From: Microbacterium sp. CH12i
GTDB taxonomy: Bacteria; Actinomycetota; Actinomycetes; Actinomycetales; Microbacteriaceae
Assembly: GCF_000685355.1 (NCBI RefSeq)
Contig: NZ_JHET01000002.1
Location: forward strand, 226,542 to 290,541
Length of the DNA stretch: 64,000 nt
Direction: 5' to 3'
The notes beneath the pieces were generated by a model. The model searched no databases. It saw only the letters and a list, made by a program, of their open reading frames with translations, and was not told where the DNA came from. Positions 8,159 through 19,725 of this stretch are shown one piece after another. The position numbers and the translations under genes were made by a program. The first letter of the stretch is position 1. Each line of letters opens with the position of its first letter.

Positions 8159-9831
8159 ACCCGCACCCCCAACTCGACTACTCGATCGGCGATGACGCGA
8201 GCCGTGCGGCGGTGGGAGACGAGCAGGATTGTGGCGCCGGCATCCGCTCGTCCGCGCAACGACTGCCAGAGCCGTGCCTCGGTGTCGGCATCCAGCGCAC
8301 TCGAGGGCTCATCCAGCATGAGCACGCGTGCCGGATCGTGCACATGGTGGTACAGCGCACGCGCCACAGCGACGCGCTGCGCCTGCCCGCCGGACAACCC
8401 ACTCCCCTGCACGCCGAGTTCCTGCGTCAGATCGAGGCCTTCGGCGCAGGCCGCGTCGAGGGCTGTGCGGATTCCGGATGGATCAGGGTCAGGGTCGCCG
8501 AGAGCGACATTCGAGGCGATCGTGCCTTGCATCAGTCCCGGCGATTGTCCAGCCCAGGCGAGCCACTCCGCGGGCGAGAGCGTGCGGACATCGGCGCCAC
8601 CGAACGCCGCATCGCCCTCGAAGACAGTTGCACCTCGCAACGCCGCCAGCAGGCTCGACTTGCCCGCACCACTCGGCCCTTCGATCAGGGTTATCGTGCC
8701 GGGGGTCGCTTCGAACGAGACCGGCGGGAGGTTGCGGACGCGGAGATTGCGGACGGCGAGGTCTCCGGACTTCTCCGTCCACAACTCCTCCAAAATCGGC
8801 GAAGTTCGGGCAGAATCGGGCGCTTCGAGCGGTTTCGGCCGAGTTCTGGAGGAGTTCTTATCGAGAACTGGCGGAGCCACCGCCGCACCCGCCGCCTCCA
8901 GCACCTCAAAGATGTCTTCGGTCGCCGCCACGCCCTCAGATGCCGCATGAAACTGCACCCCGACCTGACGGATCGGTAAGAAGGCCTCGGGCGCGAGCAG
9001 CAGCACGAACAGCCCCACCTCCAGCGGCATATCCCCCGCCAGCAGCCGGAACCCGACCGTCACCGCGATCAGCGCAACCGCCAAAGACGCGAGCAACTCC
9101 ATCGCGAAGCCGGACAAGAACGAGAACCGCAGCACCTTCATCGTCTCGCGCCGGTACTGCTCGGCTGTGACTTCGATCTGCGCGGCCGCCCGTCGATCGC
9201 GGCCGAACAGCCGCAGCGTCGACAGCCCCTGCACGGTGTCGGCGAAGCGCGCGGCCAACCGTTGCAGCGTCTCCCACTGCGTGCGCTGAACCGTGCGCGT
9301 CGCAATGCCGATCAGGATCAGAAACAGCGGAATCAGCGGCAGCGTGATCGCCGCGGTCAACCCGCTCGGCCAGTCCTGCCACCACATCACCGCGACAATC
9401 ACCGGCGTCGCGATCACCGTCAGCACGAGCTGCGGCAGGTAACGGGCGAAGTACGTGTCGAGTGCCTCTAATCCGTGTCCCGCAGTCACGGCGAGGGATG
9501 CCTGGTTGCGCCCCGCCAGCCATCCTGGCCCGAGCGTGCCGACCGCGCGCACCAACGCTGACCGCAACTGCATACCGGTGCGCGCCGCCGCGGAAGTGCC
9601 GGCAGCATCGGATGCCGCGATCAGCGCCCCGCGCGTCAGTGCCAGCCCCAGCAGCCACACCAAAGATGCCGCAACAGAGCGGCCAGCGAGCGCCCCGGTG
9701 ACGGCATCCGTCAGAAACCAGGCGAACGCGATGACGACCGCGGTCTGGAGCACCCCGATCACCGCCGCGAGAGCGAAGAATCCTCGCGCGGCGCTGGCGT
9801 AGCGCAGCAGTCTCGGGTCGACGGGTTTCAC
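8155..9831 (-). CDS. cydD: thiol reductant ABC exporter subunit CydD
   Basis: The partner of CydC, with 558 residues, an N-terminal six-helix membrane domain and a C-terminal ATPase (Walker A GPSGAGKSS, signature LSGGQAQRVAVARAL, Walker B VLMLDEPSSALD). It overlaps cydB and cydC by four bases at each end. An oddity lies between the two domains: residues of about 326-350 (NSSRTRPKPLEAPDSARTSP and on) are encoded by a 74-bp palindromic repeat at 8783-8856. A related copy lies inside an unrelated gene at 46878-46951. The insertion keeps the frame and falls in the linker before the nucleotide-binding domain, where it is likely tolerated. Confidence 0.93.
   Translation of the reverse strand: MKPVDPRLLRYASAARGFFALAAVIGVLQTAVVIAFAWFLTDAVTGALAGRSVAASLVWLLGLALTRGALIAASDAAGTSAAARTGMQLRSALVRAVGTLGPGWLAGRNQASLAVTAGHGLEALDTYFARYLPQLVLTVIATPVIVAVMWWQDWPSGLTAAITLPLIPLFLILIGIATRTVQRTQWETLQRLAARFADTVQGLSTLRLFGRDRRAAAQIEVTAEQYRRETMKVLRFSFLSGFAMELLASLAVALIAVTVGFRLLAGDMPLEVGLFVLLLAPEAFLPIRQVGVQFHAASEGVAATEDIFEVLEAAGAAVAPPVLDKNSSRTRPKPLEAPDSARTSPILEELWTEKSGDLAVRNLRVRNLPPVSFEATPGTITLIEGPSGAGKSSLLAALRGATVFEGDAAFGGADVRTLSPAEWLAWAGQSPGLMQGTIASNVALGDPDPDPSGIRTALDAACAEGLDLTQELGVQGSGLSGGQAQRVAVARALYHHVHDPARVLMLDEPSSALDADTEARLWQSLRGRADAGATILLVSHRRTARVIADRVVELGVRV
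8783..8856 (-). repeat. 74-bp ORF-invading palindromic element, copy 1 (in cydD)
   Basis: The element begins AACTCCTCCA and ends TGGAGGAGTT, a perfect 10-bp terminal inverted repeat. The palindrome continues inward with GGC...GCC-type pairing. Its minus-strand reading shares AACTCCTCCAGAA, a TCGGCCG-x-AAC block and a GCGCC(C)GATTCTGCC block with the copy at 46878-46951, and both copies are exactly 74 bp. It is read through in frame by cydD. Confidence 0.8.
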
Positions 9832-10844
9832 GCGTGCGCCGGTGCCGCTTCTACGGACTTCCGGGTGACGCGCTTGCGGAACACCCAGTACGTCCAGCCT
9901 TGGTAGAGCAGGATCAGCGGCATCGAGACCAGTGCCGTCCAGCTCATGATCTGCAGCGTGTACTCGGTGCTCGAGGCGTTGTCGATCGTGAGGCTGTAGG
10001 CGGCATCGATCGTCGACGGCAACACGTTCGGGAACAGTGCCGCGAACAGCGTGACGACGGCGAACAGCGTGGTCGCCGAGCCGAATGCGAAAGCCCAGCC
10101 CTCGTTCCCGCGCAGGTTCGAGATGAGCGAGAGCACGAGCGCCACTGCGGCGAGCGCGGCCAGTACGAGTACGGCGATCGAGAAGTGCGCTGCGACCGTC
10201 CAGATCAAGAATGCAGCGGCGACGACGAGGGTCGCGAGTCCGGCGCGGAATGCGAGCCGACGAGCATTCGACCGCAGCTCACCGTCGGTCTTCAGGGCGA
10301 CGAAGGTGACCCCGTTGGTGAAGAAGAGCAGCAGCGTGACGGCACCGCCCAGCAGCGCGTAGGGGTTCAGCAGGTCGAACATGGTGCCGACGTAGACGTG
10401 CCGCTCGTCCAGCGCGACACCCTGGATGATGTTCGCGAACGCGACGCCCCAGAGGAATGCCGGAACAGCTGAGCCGATCACGATCATCCGATCGAAGCGC
10501 GCCTTCCACTTCGGATCGTCGCGCTGGTGGCGGTATTCGAACGAGACGCCGCGCAGGATGAGCGCGAGCAGGATGATCAGCAGCGGCAGGTAGAAGCCGC
10601 TGAACAGCGAGGCGTACCACTCCGGGAACGACGCGAACAGGCAGGCGCCCGCGACGATGAGCCAGGTCTCGTTGAGGTCCCAGATCGGACCGATGGTGTT
10701 GATGACCTGGCGGCGTGAGACGTCATCTTTGCCGAGGAACGGCAGCGACATTCCGACACCGAAGTCGAAGCCGTCGAGCACGAAGTAGCCGACGAAGAAG
10801 AAGGCGATGAGTCCGAACCAGAGCGTTGCAAGATCCATGGTCAC
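9828..10844 (-). CDS. cydB: cytochrome d ubiquinol oxidase subunit II
   Basis: Subunit II of the cytochrome bd quinol oxidase, an integral membrane protein of 338 residues with about eight or nine transmembrane helices. The N-terminus has the family pattern FVLDGFDFGVGM, followed by IGPIWDLNETWLI and FASFPEWYASLFSGFY. It supports the haem-bearing subunit CydA. It starts five bases downstream of cydA and overlaps cydD by four bases, consistent with one cydABDC transcript. Confidence 0.95.
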   Translation of the reverse strand: MTMDLATLWFGLIAFFFVGYFVLDGFDFGVGMSLPFLGKDDVSRRQVINTIGPIWDLNETWLIVAGACLFASFPEWYASLFSGFYLPLLIILLALILRGVSFEYRHQRDDPKWKARFDRMIVIGSAVPAFLWGVAFANIIQGVALDERHVYVGTMFDLLNPYALLGGAVTLLLFFTNGVTFVALKTDGELRSNARRLAFRAGLATLVVAAAFLIWTVAAHFSIAVLVLAALAAVALVLSLISNLRGNEGWAFAFGSATTLFAVVTLFAALFPNVLPSTIDAAYSLTIDNASSTEYTLQIMSWTALVSMPLILLYQGWTYWVFRKRVTRKSVEAAPAHA

Positions 10845-10849
10845 ACCTC

Positions 10850-12264
10850 TCAGTACACAACCGACGGCAGTTGGGCCGTCTCATCGTGGGGTTGCTCGTT
10901 CGTGTCTGGGCCCTTTTGAGCGGCCCTGATGATGAGGCGGATCTCGACGACAGCGAGCGCCGCGTAGATCGCAGTAAAAGCGATGAGCGATATCAGCACT
11001 TCGAGTCCGCTGACGCCAGGCGAGACGCCATCCTGTGTCGACATCAGGCTGAACACGAGCCAGGGTTGTCGGCCCATCTCGGTGAAGACCCAGCCGACGA
11101 TGTTCGCGCCGAGCGAGAGGGGGAACGACCAGATCGCGATCTTCCACATCCACTTCGCTGGCGGCTTCTTCGCTCCGCGACGCGTGACCCACAGCCCGAC
11201 GAGGGCGATGAGCGCGTGCAGGATGCCGAGACCGATCATCCAGCGGAATGCCCAGTATGTGATCCACAGCACGGGCGTGAAGTCGGTGATGCCGGTGTCG
11301 GCGAACTGCACGGCGTATTCGGCGTTCAGGTCGTTGATGCCGTGCACGCACGCGTCAAGAGTGTGCGTCGACAGCAGTGACAGCAGGTACGGCACTCTGA
11401 TCGAGAAGAGTTCGGATGTGCCGTCCGGGGTTCCGAGCGTGAACAGGCTGAACGAGGCATCCGCTCCGCAGACCGTGTTGAAAGTTGCCTCGGCCGCAGC
11501 CATTTTCATGGGCTGGGCCGCGTACATTGCGAGGCCGAGCTGGTCGCCGGTAAGGGCGACTCCGGCGGTGGAGACGAGCATGCCCCACAGCCCGAACTTC
11601 AGCGAGATGCGCATCGTGTCGGCGTGCTGCCCGCGGTAGAGGTGCCAGGCCGAGACCGAGATGATGACTCCGGCAGCGAACATCAATGCGCCGAAGATCG
11701 TATGAGGGAAGGCAGCGAGCGCAACCGGGTTGCTCAGCAGCGCCCAGATGTCGACGAGCTCGGCACGGTTGGTGACGGGGTTGTACTCGTAGCCGACCGG
11801 GTTCTGCATGAAGGCGTTCGCGGCGATGATGAAATACGCCGACAGGATGCTGCCGATCGAGACGCACCAGATCGTTGCCAGGTGCAGCTTCTGGGGCAGT
11901 TTGTCCCAACCGAAGATCCACAGGCCGATGAACGTCGCCTCGAAGAAGAAGGCCAGTAGTCCTTCGAAGGCCAGTGGCGCGCCGAACACGTCGCCGACGA
12001 AGCGTGAGTAATCTGACCAGTTCATCCCGAACTGGAACTCCTGCACGATGCCGGTGACAACGCCCATCGCGAAGTTGATGAGGAAGATCTTCCCGAGAAC
12101 CGGGTGAGGTGCAGATACTCGATCTTTCCGGTGCGCACCCAGGCCGTCTGCAGGATCGCGGCCGCCAGCGCCATCCCGATCGTGAGCGGCACGAAAAGGT
12201 AGTGGTAAATGGTGGTGAGACCGAACTGCCATCGAGACAGAATCAGTGGATCAAGCCACTCCAT
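10850..12264 (-). CDS. cydA: cytochrome bd ubiquinol oxidase subunit I (frameshift near 12095)
   Basis: The haem b558/b595/d-bearing subunit that oxidises quinol and reduces oxygen with high affinity. The true N-terminus MEWLDPLILSRWQFGLTTIY starts at the ATG at 12264, preceded by AGAAGGAG. After LHLTRF the frame breaks around 12092-12097, where restoring one T gives RFFGKIFLINFAMG and joins the long downstream frame. GRQPW and the quinol-loop region are present. It is the first gene of the cyd operon. The single missing base most likely reflects sequence error, since the rest of the operon is intact. If real, the oxidase would be lost. Confidence 0.9.
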
Positions 12265-12429
12265 CACAGGACTCCTTCTCTCCGAGGTGCGTGAACTGCA
12301 CCCGTGAGGTGGGCCGTGATCGGCCCGTTGACGAGAACGACGTTGGCCTGAACCTAGTATCCCGTGACGCGGCTCGCCAATGAAGCCCTGGACGATAGGG
12401 ATGTCGGATGCGGCCGATAGCCTGGCAAC

Positions 12430-13797
12430 ATGGTCACTCGTCGTCCCGCTCCCGCTGCGTTCGTCTGCACTGAGTGCGGGTGGACGACGTCGAAGTGGGT
12501 CGGTCGCTGCGGCGAGTGCCAGCAGTGGGGCACGGTGCAAGAACAGGCGGCAAAGACCGGCATTCTGCGGCAGATGGCGCCTCTTGCTCCGGGGGTCGGC
12601 CGCGCAGCGCGGCCGATCACGCAGATCACCACGGCCGAGACTCCCCGTCGCTCTAGTGGCGTCGCAGAGTTTGACCGCGTGCTCGGCGGCGGCATCGTGC
12701 CAGGGGCGGCGATCCTGCTCAGTGGTGAGCCGGGTGTCGGCAAGTCAACCCTGCTGCTCGAGGTTGCCGCCCAAGCGGCTCGCGGCGGACGGCGCGTGTT
12801 GTACGCCAGTGCTGAAGAGTCGCAGGCGCAGGTGCGACTGCGCGCCGAGCGCACGGGCGCTCTGCATGATGAGCTCTATCTCGCGAGCGAGACTGACCTC
12901 GCCACGATCCTCGGTCACATCGACGAGGTGAAGCCGCAACTGGTCATCGTCGACTCGGTGCAGACGGTGGCATCCTCGCTGTCGGATGGCGCGGCCGGGC
13001 AACCCAGTCAGGTGCGTGAGGTTGCTGCCACCCTCATTCGCATTGCGAAAGAGCGCAGCCTGCCGATCATTCTCGTCGGGCACGTCACCAAAGACGGTCA
13101 AGTCGCTGGCCCTCGCATCCTCGAGCATCTCGTTGATGTTGTGTGCCACTTCGAGGGTGACCGGCAGACGGCGCTGCGGTTCATTCGTGCGCTCAAGAAC
13201 CGATTCGGCCCGACCGATGAAGTCGGCTGCTTTGAGATGACCGGCGACGGCATCGCCGAGGTGCCAGACCCGTCCGGCCTGTTCCTCGGTCAGGGATCGA
13301 CGGAACCGGGTACGTGCGTGGCGATCGCGATGGAGGGGCGCCGAGCGCTTCCCGTCGAGGTGCAGGCACTCACCGTTGACACCACCGCACCCAACCCGCG
13401 CAGGGTCGTGCACGGCCTCGACTCCTCGCGCGTCGCGATGGTGCTCGCGATCCTTGAACGCAGGGCAGGGATACCAACCGGCAAGCTCGACGTCTATGTC
13501 TCCACCGTCGGCGGGGTGCGCTTCACCGAGCCCGCAGCCGACCTGGCGATTGCCATCGCGGTGGCGGGGTCCATCAAGCAGTTCTCGGTTCCGCGCACCG
13601 TCGCGGCCGTCGGCGAGCTCAGCCTGGCCGGCGAAGTGCGCGCAGTGACACAGGCGAAGCAGCGGCGCTCAGAGGCAGCGCGGCTCGGCTACGAGCAGGT
13701 CGTCGATGAGCGATCGAAGACACTGCAGGCGGCGCTCCACGACGTGAAGGCGCGTAGCACGGCTCGGCGGCCCGAAAACGACATCCCGCCGTTCTGA
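12430..13797 (+). CDS. radA: DNA repair protein RadA
   Basis: A 455-residue RecA-like ATPase that helps process recombination intermediates and branch migration. The N-terminal zinc finger is visible as CTECGWTTSKWVGRCGEC (residues of about 14-31). Walker A GEPGVGKST sits near residue 100, and the RadA-specific KNRFGPTDE motif near 255. The C-terminal third (VSTVGGVRFTEPAADLA, VGELSLAGEVRAV) is the Lon-protease-like domain. It is divergent from the cyd operon and converges with the SseB-like gene. Confidence 0.96.
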   Translation: MVTRRPAPAAFVCTECGWTTSKWVGRCGECQQWGTVQEQAAKTGILRQMAPLAPGVGRAARPITQITTAETPRRSSGVAEFDRVLGGGIVPGAAILLSGEPGVGKSTLLLEVAAQAARGGRRVLYASAEESQAQVRLRAERTGALHDELYLASETDLATILGHIDEVKPQLVIVDSVQTVASSLSDGAAGQPSQVREVAATLIRIAKERSLPIILVGHVTKDGQVAGPRILEHLVDVVCHFEGDRQTALRFIRALKNRFGPTDEVGCFEMTGDGIAEVPDPSGLFLGQGSTEPGTCVAIAMEGRRALPVEVQALTVDTTAPNPRRVVHGLDSSRVAMVLAILERRAGIPTGKLDVYVSTVGGVRFTEPAADLAIAIAVAGSIKQFSVPRTVAAVGELSLAGEVRAVTQAKQRRSEAARLGYEQVVDERSKTLQAALHDVKARSTARRPENDIPPF

Positions 13798-13837
13798 GCG
13801 AAGGTACGTCGCACGAGGCGAAGGTACGTCGTACGAG
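13798..13837 (+). repeat. two tandem 20-bp repeats after radA
   Basis: Two adjacent copies of a 20-bp unit, GCGAAGGTACGTCGCACGAG and the same with T for the second C in CGCACG, occupy 13798-13817 and 13818-13837. They start inside the radA stop region (TGA at 13795-13797 precedes). The unit shares AGGTAC and ACGAG with the 13-bp tandem repeats at 43154-43192. Confidence 0.8.
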
Positions 13838-13845
13838 CAGTCGAT

Positions 13846-13861
13846 CCCTGAGCTGTCGAAG
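13846..13861 (+). repeat. dispersed short repeat (CCTGAG-CTGTCGAAG type), copy 1
   Basis: CCCTGAGCTGTCGAAG, a one-base-shorter version of CCCTGAGCCTGTCGAAGGG found at 61969. It lies between the converging radA and SseB-like genes. Confidence 0.6.
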
Positions 13862-13863
13862 TG

Positions 13864-14280
13864 TCAGGCGCCCAGCGCCTTGAGCAGTTCGTCCGGCGAC
13901 GCCTGCATCGGGTGCGGGCCGGCGATGTCGAGGAACACCGTGGTGATGGTCTCGCGGTGCGTAGTGAGGAATGCCTGAAGCCATGCGGCGGAATAGATCC
14001 CGACCCCGGGCGGCAGGTTCTCCGGCTTGTTCTTCGCGTCGCTGAACAGCAGGAGTGCGACGTCTCCGCTTGTGGGGTCGCGGTAAGTCCAGACTTCACC
14101 ACCGTCGAGCGGGTTGTCGCGTGCACCGGCCTTGAGCAGCGGCACCACCGTCGTCCCGTACCGCAGTGCCAACGCAACAGCGGCGATGTCCTGCTTCTCG
14201 AGCGCCTGGGCGAGCGCTTCGGAGCGGAACTCTTCCGGTGCGGGCTTCTTGCCGGCCGACTTCGACTTCTTCGCTGCCAT
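13864..14280 (-). CDS. SseB-like domain protein
   Basis: A small cytoplasmic protein of 138 residues starting with a lysine-rich tract (MAAKKSKSAGKKP). The central part (VVPLLKAGARDNP, VWTYRDPTSGDVALLLFSDA) resembles the SseB N-terminal domain found in many actinobacterial small proteins, but no catalytic residues are visible and I cannot assign a role. It converges on radA and is preceded by a hairpin at 14301-14348. Confidence 0.55.
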   Translation of the reverse strand: MAAKKSKSAGKKPAPEEFRSEALAQALEKQDIAAVALALRYGTTVVPLLKAGARDNPLDGGEVWTYRDPTSGDVALLLFSDAKNKPENLPPGVGIYSAAWLQAFLTTHRETITTVFLDIAGPHPMQASPDELLKALGA

Positions 14281-14300
14281 GTAGACAGCTTAAACAGATG

Positions 14301-14348
14301 GGGCCCTCTCGAATCACCCAGTGGGGACTGGATTACTCGAAAGGGCCC
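14301..14348 (-). terminator. intergenic hairpin
   Basis: Arms GGGCCCT (14301-14307) and AGGGCCC (14342-14348) pair perfectly, then after one mismatch TCGA (14309-14312) pairs with TCGA (14337-14340). It lies downstream of the minus-strand DUF4232-like gene and just upstream of the SseB-like gene, so it probably ends the former transcript. Confidence 0.5.
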
Positions 14349-14484
14349 TCGAACTCTCGAACGGTGAAATGTCGAAGCGCTGGGGACGCTGAATACGACG
14401 CCACTGGGGATGGCTTACACCGAATACTCCGAGAGCTCCTTCAATGGTATCCCAAAGGAGCGAAGGTGTCTGCCCCATTCGCCA

Positions 14485-15147
14485 CTACTCCAGCAGAATC
14501 TGCTGGGTCGCTCGTGCCTCGAACCCGCCGATTGCGACGGCGACATGGTATGAAGCGCCGCCACCCGCAGCGCGCGGTCGGTTCTCGTCAGCACAGGTGT
14601 TCACATCGGAGCGCGTGCGGTCCCATACGACGGGCGCGGCGCTTGACACCGTCTGTCCCGCGGCAAGTGTGACGACCATGCTGCTCGGATCTTGTTGGCA
14701 GTCGGTGGAACGCCACCAGACATCGTCGCCGCTGGAAACGGTGAACACCTGAGTGGCCGAGCCGACGTCAATTGTGCAGTCCGCAGAGCCCGTGTTCGTC
14801 AGCGCGATCGAAAGCTGGGGCAGTGAGCCGGCCGGATAGGTGTCGGCATCGGTGACGGCCTCCACCAGAACATCGACGGCCCGGCACGGAATAACAGCCG
14901 CCGTCTCGGTGGTGCTCGGCTCTGGCGACGACGACGGCGTCTCGGTGTTGGTGACTTCAGGAGTCGGGGTCTCTGCCGACGCTGACGGCGAGGGTGTCGC
15001 AGTGAGCTTTGTCGCGGCATCCGCCCAGGGCTGTGCGACGACGAGCCAGACGCCGACAATGAGAGCGGCGATCAGCACAATCACGGCGCCGAACACGACG
15101 AGCCTGCGTCGCCGGTAGACGGCGGCGGTACGACGACGGCGGGCCAT
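14485..15147 (-). CDS. membrane-anchored DUF4232-like protein
   Basis: A protein of about 220 residues. An arginine-rich cytoplasmic start (MARRRRTAAVYRRRR) is followed by one transmembrane helix (residues 17-40), then a Thr/Pro/Ser/Glu-rich linker and an extracellular beta domain (LSIALTNTGSADCTIDVGSA, WRSTDCQQDPS). This layout resembles DUF4232 proteins of actinobacteria. Its ATG overlaps the stop of the ArgA-like gene (TGATG), so the two are probably coupled. Function is unknown. Extracellular cysteines suggest a folded surface domain. Confidence 0.75.
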   Translation of the reverse strand: MARRRRTAAVYRRRRLVVFGAVIVLIAALIVGVWLVVAQPWADAATKLTATPSPSASAETPTPEVTNTETPSSSPEPSTTETAAVIPCRAVDVLVEAVTDADTYPAGSLPQLSIALTNTGSADCTIDVGSATQVFTVSSGDDVWWRSTDCQQDPSSMVVTLAAGQTVSSAAPVVWDRTRSDVNTCADENRPRAAGGGASYHVAVAIGGFEARATQQILLE

Positions 15148-15646
15148 CAGAGGTTCTTCAGCATGCGAGTGTTGCCGAGCGTGTTCGGCTTCACGTGCGC
15201 GAGGTCGAGGAACTCGGCGACGCCTCATCGGGGCTACGCAGCAGTTGCGAGTAGACGTCCGGGTCGACGACCTGCTCACCGATCGTCGAGAACCCGCGGC
15301 GGGTGAAGAAGTCCATCTCGAACGTGAGGCAGAACAGTCTTTGCAGGCCCAGCTCGCCGGCGCGAACCTCAAGCGCTTCGACGATCGCCTGACCGACGCC
15401 ACGGCGCAGCCAGTCATCGCGCACGATCAGGGTGCGCACCTCGCCGAGGTCTTCCCACATCACGTGCAGGGCGCCACAGCCGATCAGCACGCCGTCGGAT
15501 TCGGCGACGGTGAACTCCTGCACCGCGCCGTAAAGCACGGCGAGGTCTTTGCCGAGGAGGATTCGTCGCTCAACCAGCGGCTCCAACAGTTTGTGAATGC
15601 CGATGATGTCGGCGCTGCGCGCCGGGCGGACGATGTACTCACTCAC
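15147..15646 (-). CDS. amino-acid N-acetyltransferase, ArgA-like (frameshift near 15222)
   Basis: A GNAT-fold enzyme similar to the short N-acetylglutamate synthases that start arginine biosynthesis. The acetyl-CoA loop is WLRRGVGQAIVEAL, and the family signatures RPARSADIIGIHKLL and EMDFFTRRGF are present. Near 15222 the frame breaks after RSPDE. Adding one G gives GVAEFLDLAHVKPNTLGNTR and a TGA at 15147-15149, directly overlapping the next ATG. With the repair the protein has about 166 residues, normal for the family. Substrate assignment rests on overall similarity only. Confidence 0.78.
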
Positions 15647-15743
15647 AGGTCCAGCCTAGAACTCCGCGTCACCGTTTCCCTGTCACGCACCCGAGAACGA
15701 CGAAACGGCGGATGCCGAAGCATCCGCCGTTTCGCATTCAGAG

Positions 15744-18275
<2,532 letters not shown>

Positions 18276-18337
18276 GCTGACTCCTTATCGCACGGGGCGA
18301 AGACGCTACGGCGCCTGTACATCGAGAATAACTACCG

Positions 18338-18358
18338 CACGGGCGGGGTATGCCCGTG
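18338..18358 (-). promoter_or_regulatory. hairpin in the clpC upstream region
   Basis: Perfect 7-bp arms CACGGGC (18338-18344) and GCCCGTG (18352-18358) with a GGGGTAT loop, 62 bp upstream of the clpC start. It could be a regulator site or leader structure. No HspR or ClgR consensus was recognised. Confidence 0.35.
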
Positions 18359-18422
18359 TTCGCCGTCGGCATAGCTTGCGGCCCCGCTTGACGGCCGGAT
18401 GCTGAGGTCCTGGTTGACCCGC

Positions 18423-18473
18423 TTATCGAGATTCGTTATGTTAACGACAAGCGATAACAACGAATATCGATAA
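18423..18473 (+). promoter_or_regulatory. inverted-repeat operator upstream of the membrane protein/XRE operon
   Basis: Arms TTATCGAGATTCGTT (18423-18437) and AACGAATATCGATAA (18459-18473) match as an inverted repeat at 14 of 15 positions with a 21-bp spacer. The right arm ends three bases before the GGAGG of the 18486 gene. The core TATCGAGAT (18424-18432) recurs at 19994-20002 past the end of the same operon. It is the likely site of autoregulation by the XRE protein. Confidence 0.55.
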
Positions 18474-18485
18474 CCGGAGGATGGC

Positions 18486-19124
18486 ATGACGGAGCACACT
18501 CATACGAAACGCGGGGTGAAACTCGCCGAGAAGGCGATCCTTGGCTTTATCGCCGGGGCTGCTGCGGCGATCGCGATCGTCGACCTCGTTGCGCTTGTCG
18601 TCCGCGTCAGCACAATCGCCACTTCCGAGGAGGTTACGGTTTATGGCATTCCGCTGATGGACTTCTCGGCCGATCGGGTCGCGGCGGCGTCTCCTCAGGT
18701 GTCCAGCGCCTACTTCGAGAGCCTGACTCTCACGGCCTCGGGGCTAGGTGGATCGGTGCGCGGGTTGCTGATCACCGCCGCTATCCTCAGCGCGCTGGTT
18801 GCGATAGGCGTCTGCGCCGTCGTCGCCTGGCTGTGCCTGCGCGTCTTCATCGGCCGCCCGTTCGTGCGTTCTGCGACGTGGGGTATTGGCATCGCGTCGA
18901 TCCTGGTGGTCGCGGGCGGGCTCGGTGGCTTGCTCTTCAACACCATCGCGAATGCCGAGATCGCCGAAACGCTCGGGCTGTCGGATGCCGGTTTGCCTGT
19001 GTTCCTCGCGGTGCTCGATTTCACGCCGCTCGGGTGGGGTCTGGCGCTTGCTGTTGTCGCCGGCGCTTTCGAGATCGGTCAACGGATGCAGCGCGACACG
19101 GAAGGCTGGTGTGATCATGGCTAA
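18486..19124 (+). CDS. DUF2975-like four-helix membrane protein
   Basis: A 212-residue membrane protein with four predicted helices (about residues 18-42, 95-120, 130-150 and 170-195) and no recognisable enzyme motif. The layout resembles DUF2975 proteins, which are usually encoded beside a small XRE regulator, as here. The start at 18486 is preceded by GGAGG at 18476-18480. An ATG at 18481 is too close to that site. The gene overlaps the next by eight bases. Function is unknown. Confidence 0.65.
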   Translation: MTEHTHTKRGVKLAEKAILGFIAGAAAAIAIVDLVALVVRVSTIATSEEVTVYGIPLMDFSADRVAAASPQVSSAYFESLTLTASGLGGSVRGLLITAAILSALVAIGVCAVVAWLCLRVFIGRPFVRSATWGIGIASILVVAGGLGGLLFNTIANAEIAETLGLSDAGLPVFLAVLDFTPLGWGLALAVVAGAFEIGQRMQRDTEGWCDHG

Positions 19125-19725
19125 GGATGCTCAGGCTCTCGCGCGGAGCGACCGGAACGACCTCGGCACCGCCGTCGTTGTTGCGGCTTTCGCGGTCGGA
19201 TTTCTCATCTATAACGGCATCCGTCAGATCGCGATGCTGTTTTCGACTCCGGGTGCAATCACGGTCGAGACGCCGCTCACTGCGCAGCCGTTCACCGCGA
19301 ATATCGGCGCCGGGGCCTCGGCCACGGCTCACGCAGCCACGTTAATGGTGTCGGATGTGAGTGCCATCGGCGTCATCTTTCTCGTTCTCGGGATCGTGCT
19401 GAGCACAGTGGGGCTGATCGTCGCGGCTGTGCTCGGCGCTGTCCTCTGTCGCCGGTTGCTCCGCGGGCATGTCTTCGATGCGACCAACACGCGCCTGACG
19501 TTTGCGATCTCACTCGTACTGCTCATCGGGCCTCTGGGCAATGTCTGGTTCACGAACATGGGACTCAATGGGGTGTTTGCTGCTGCTGGCGGGGAGTTCG
19601 AGAGCCATCCTCAGCTACTTTTGGACGCTGTGCCGCTGTTTGTCGCGTCGATTGCTGTGGGCGTATTGGTGATTGTGTTCCGGCGCGGCGCTGCGCTGCA
19701 GCGCGATGCGGAGGGGCTGGTATGA
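19117..19725 (+). CDS. DUF2975-like four-helix membrane protein, second copy
   Basis: A 202-residue protein with four hydrophobic segments and the same general topology as its upstream neighbour, suggesting an old duplication or a heteromeric pair. Helices lie near residues 16-35, 75-105, 125-145 and 170-190. The ATG at 19117 overlaps the previous stop, and its own stop overlaps the XRE start (ATGA), so all three genes are coupled. No catalytic motif is visible. Confidence 0.65.
   Translation: MAKDAQALARSDRNDLGTAVVVAAFAVGFLIYNGIRQIAMLFSTPGAITVETPLTAQPFTANIGAGASATAHAATLMVSDVSAIGVIFLVLGIVLSTVGLIVAAVLGAVLCRRLLRGHVFDATNTRLTFAISLVLLIGPLGNVWFTNMGLNGVFAAAGGEFESHPQLLLDAVPLFVASIAVGVLVIVFRRGAALQRDAEGLV

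Noticed and set aside
13846..13861. CRISPR-like repeats
   Set aside because: The short repeats seen here are two or three copies without spacers and no cas genes are present anywhere in the window.
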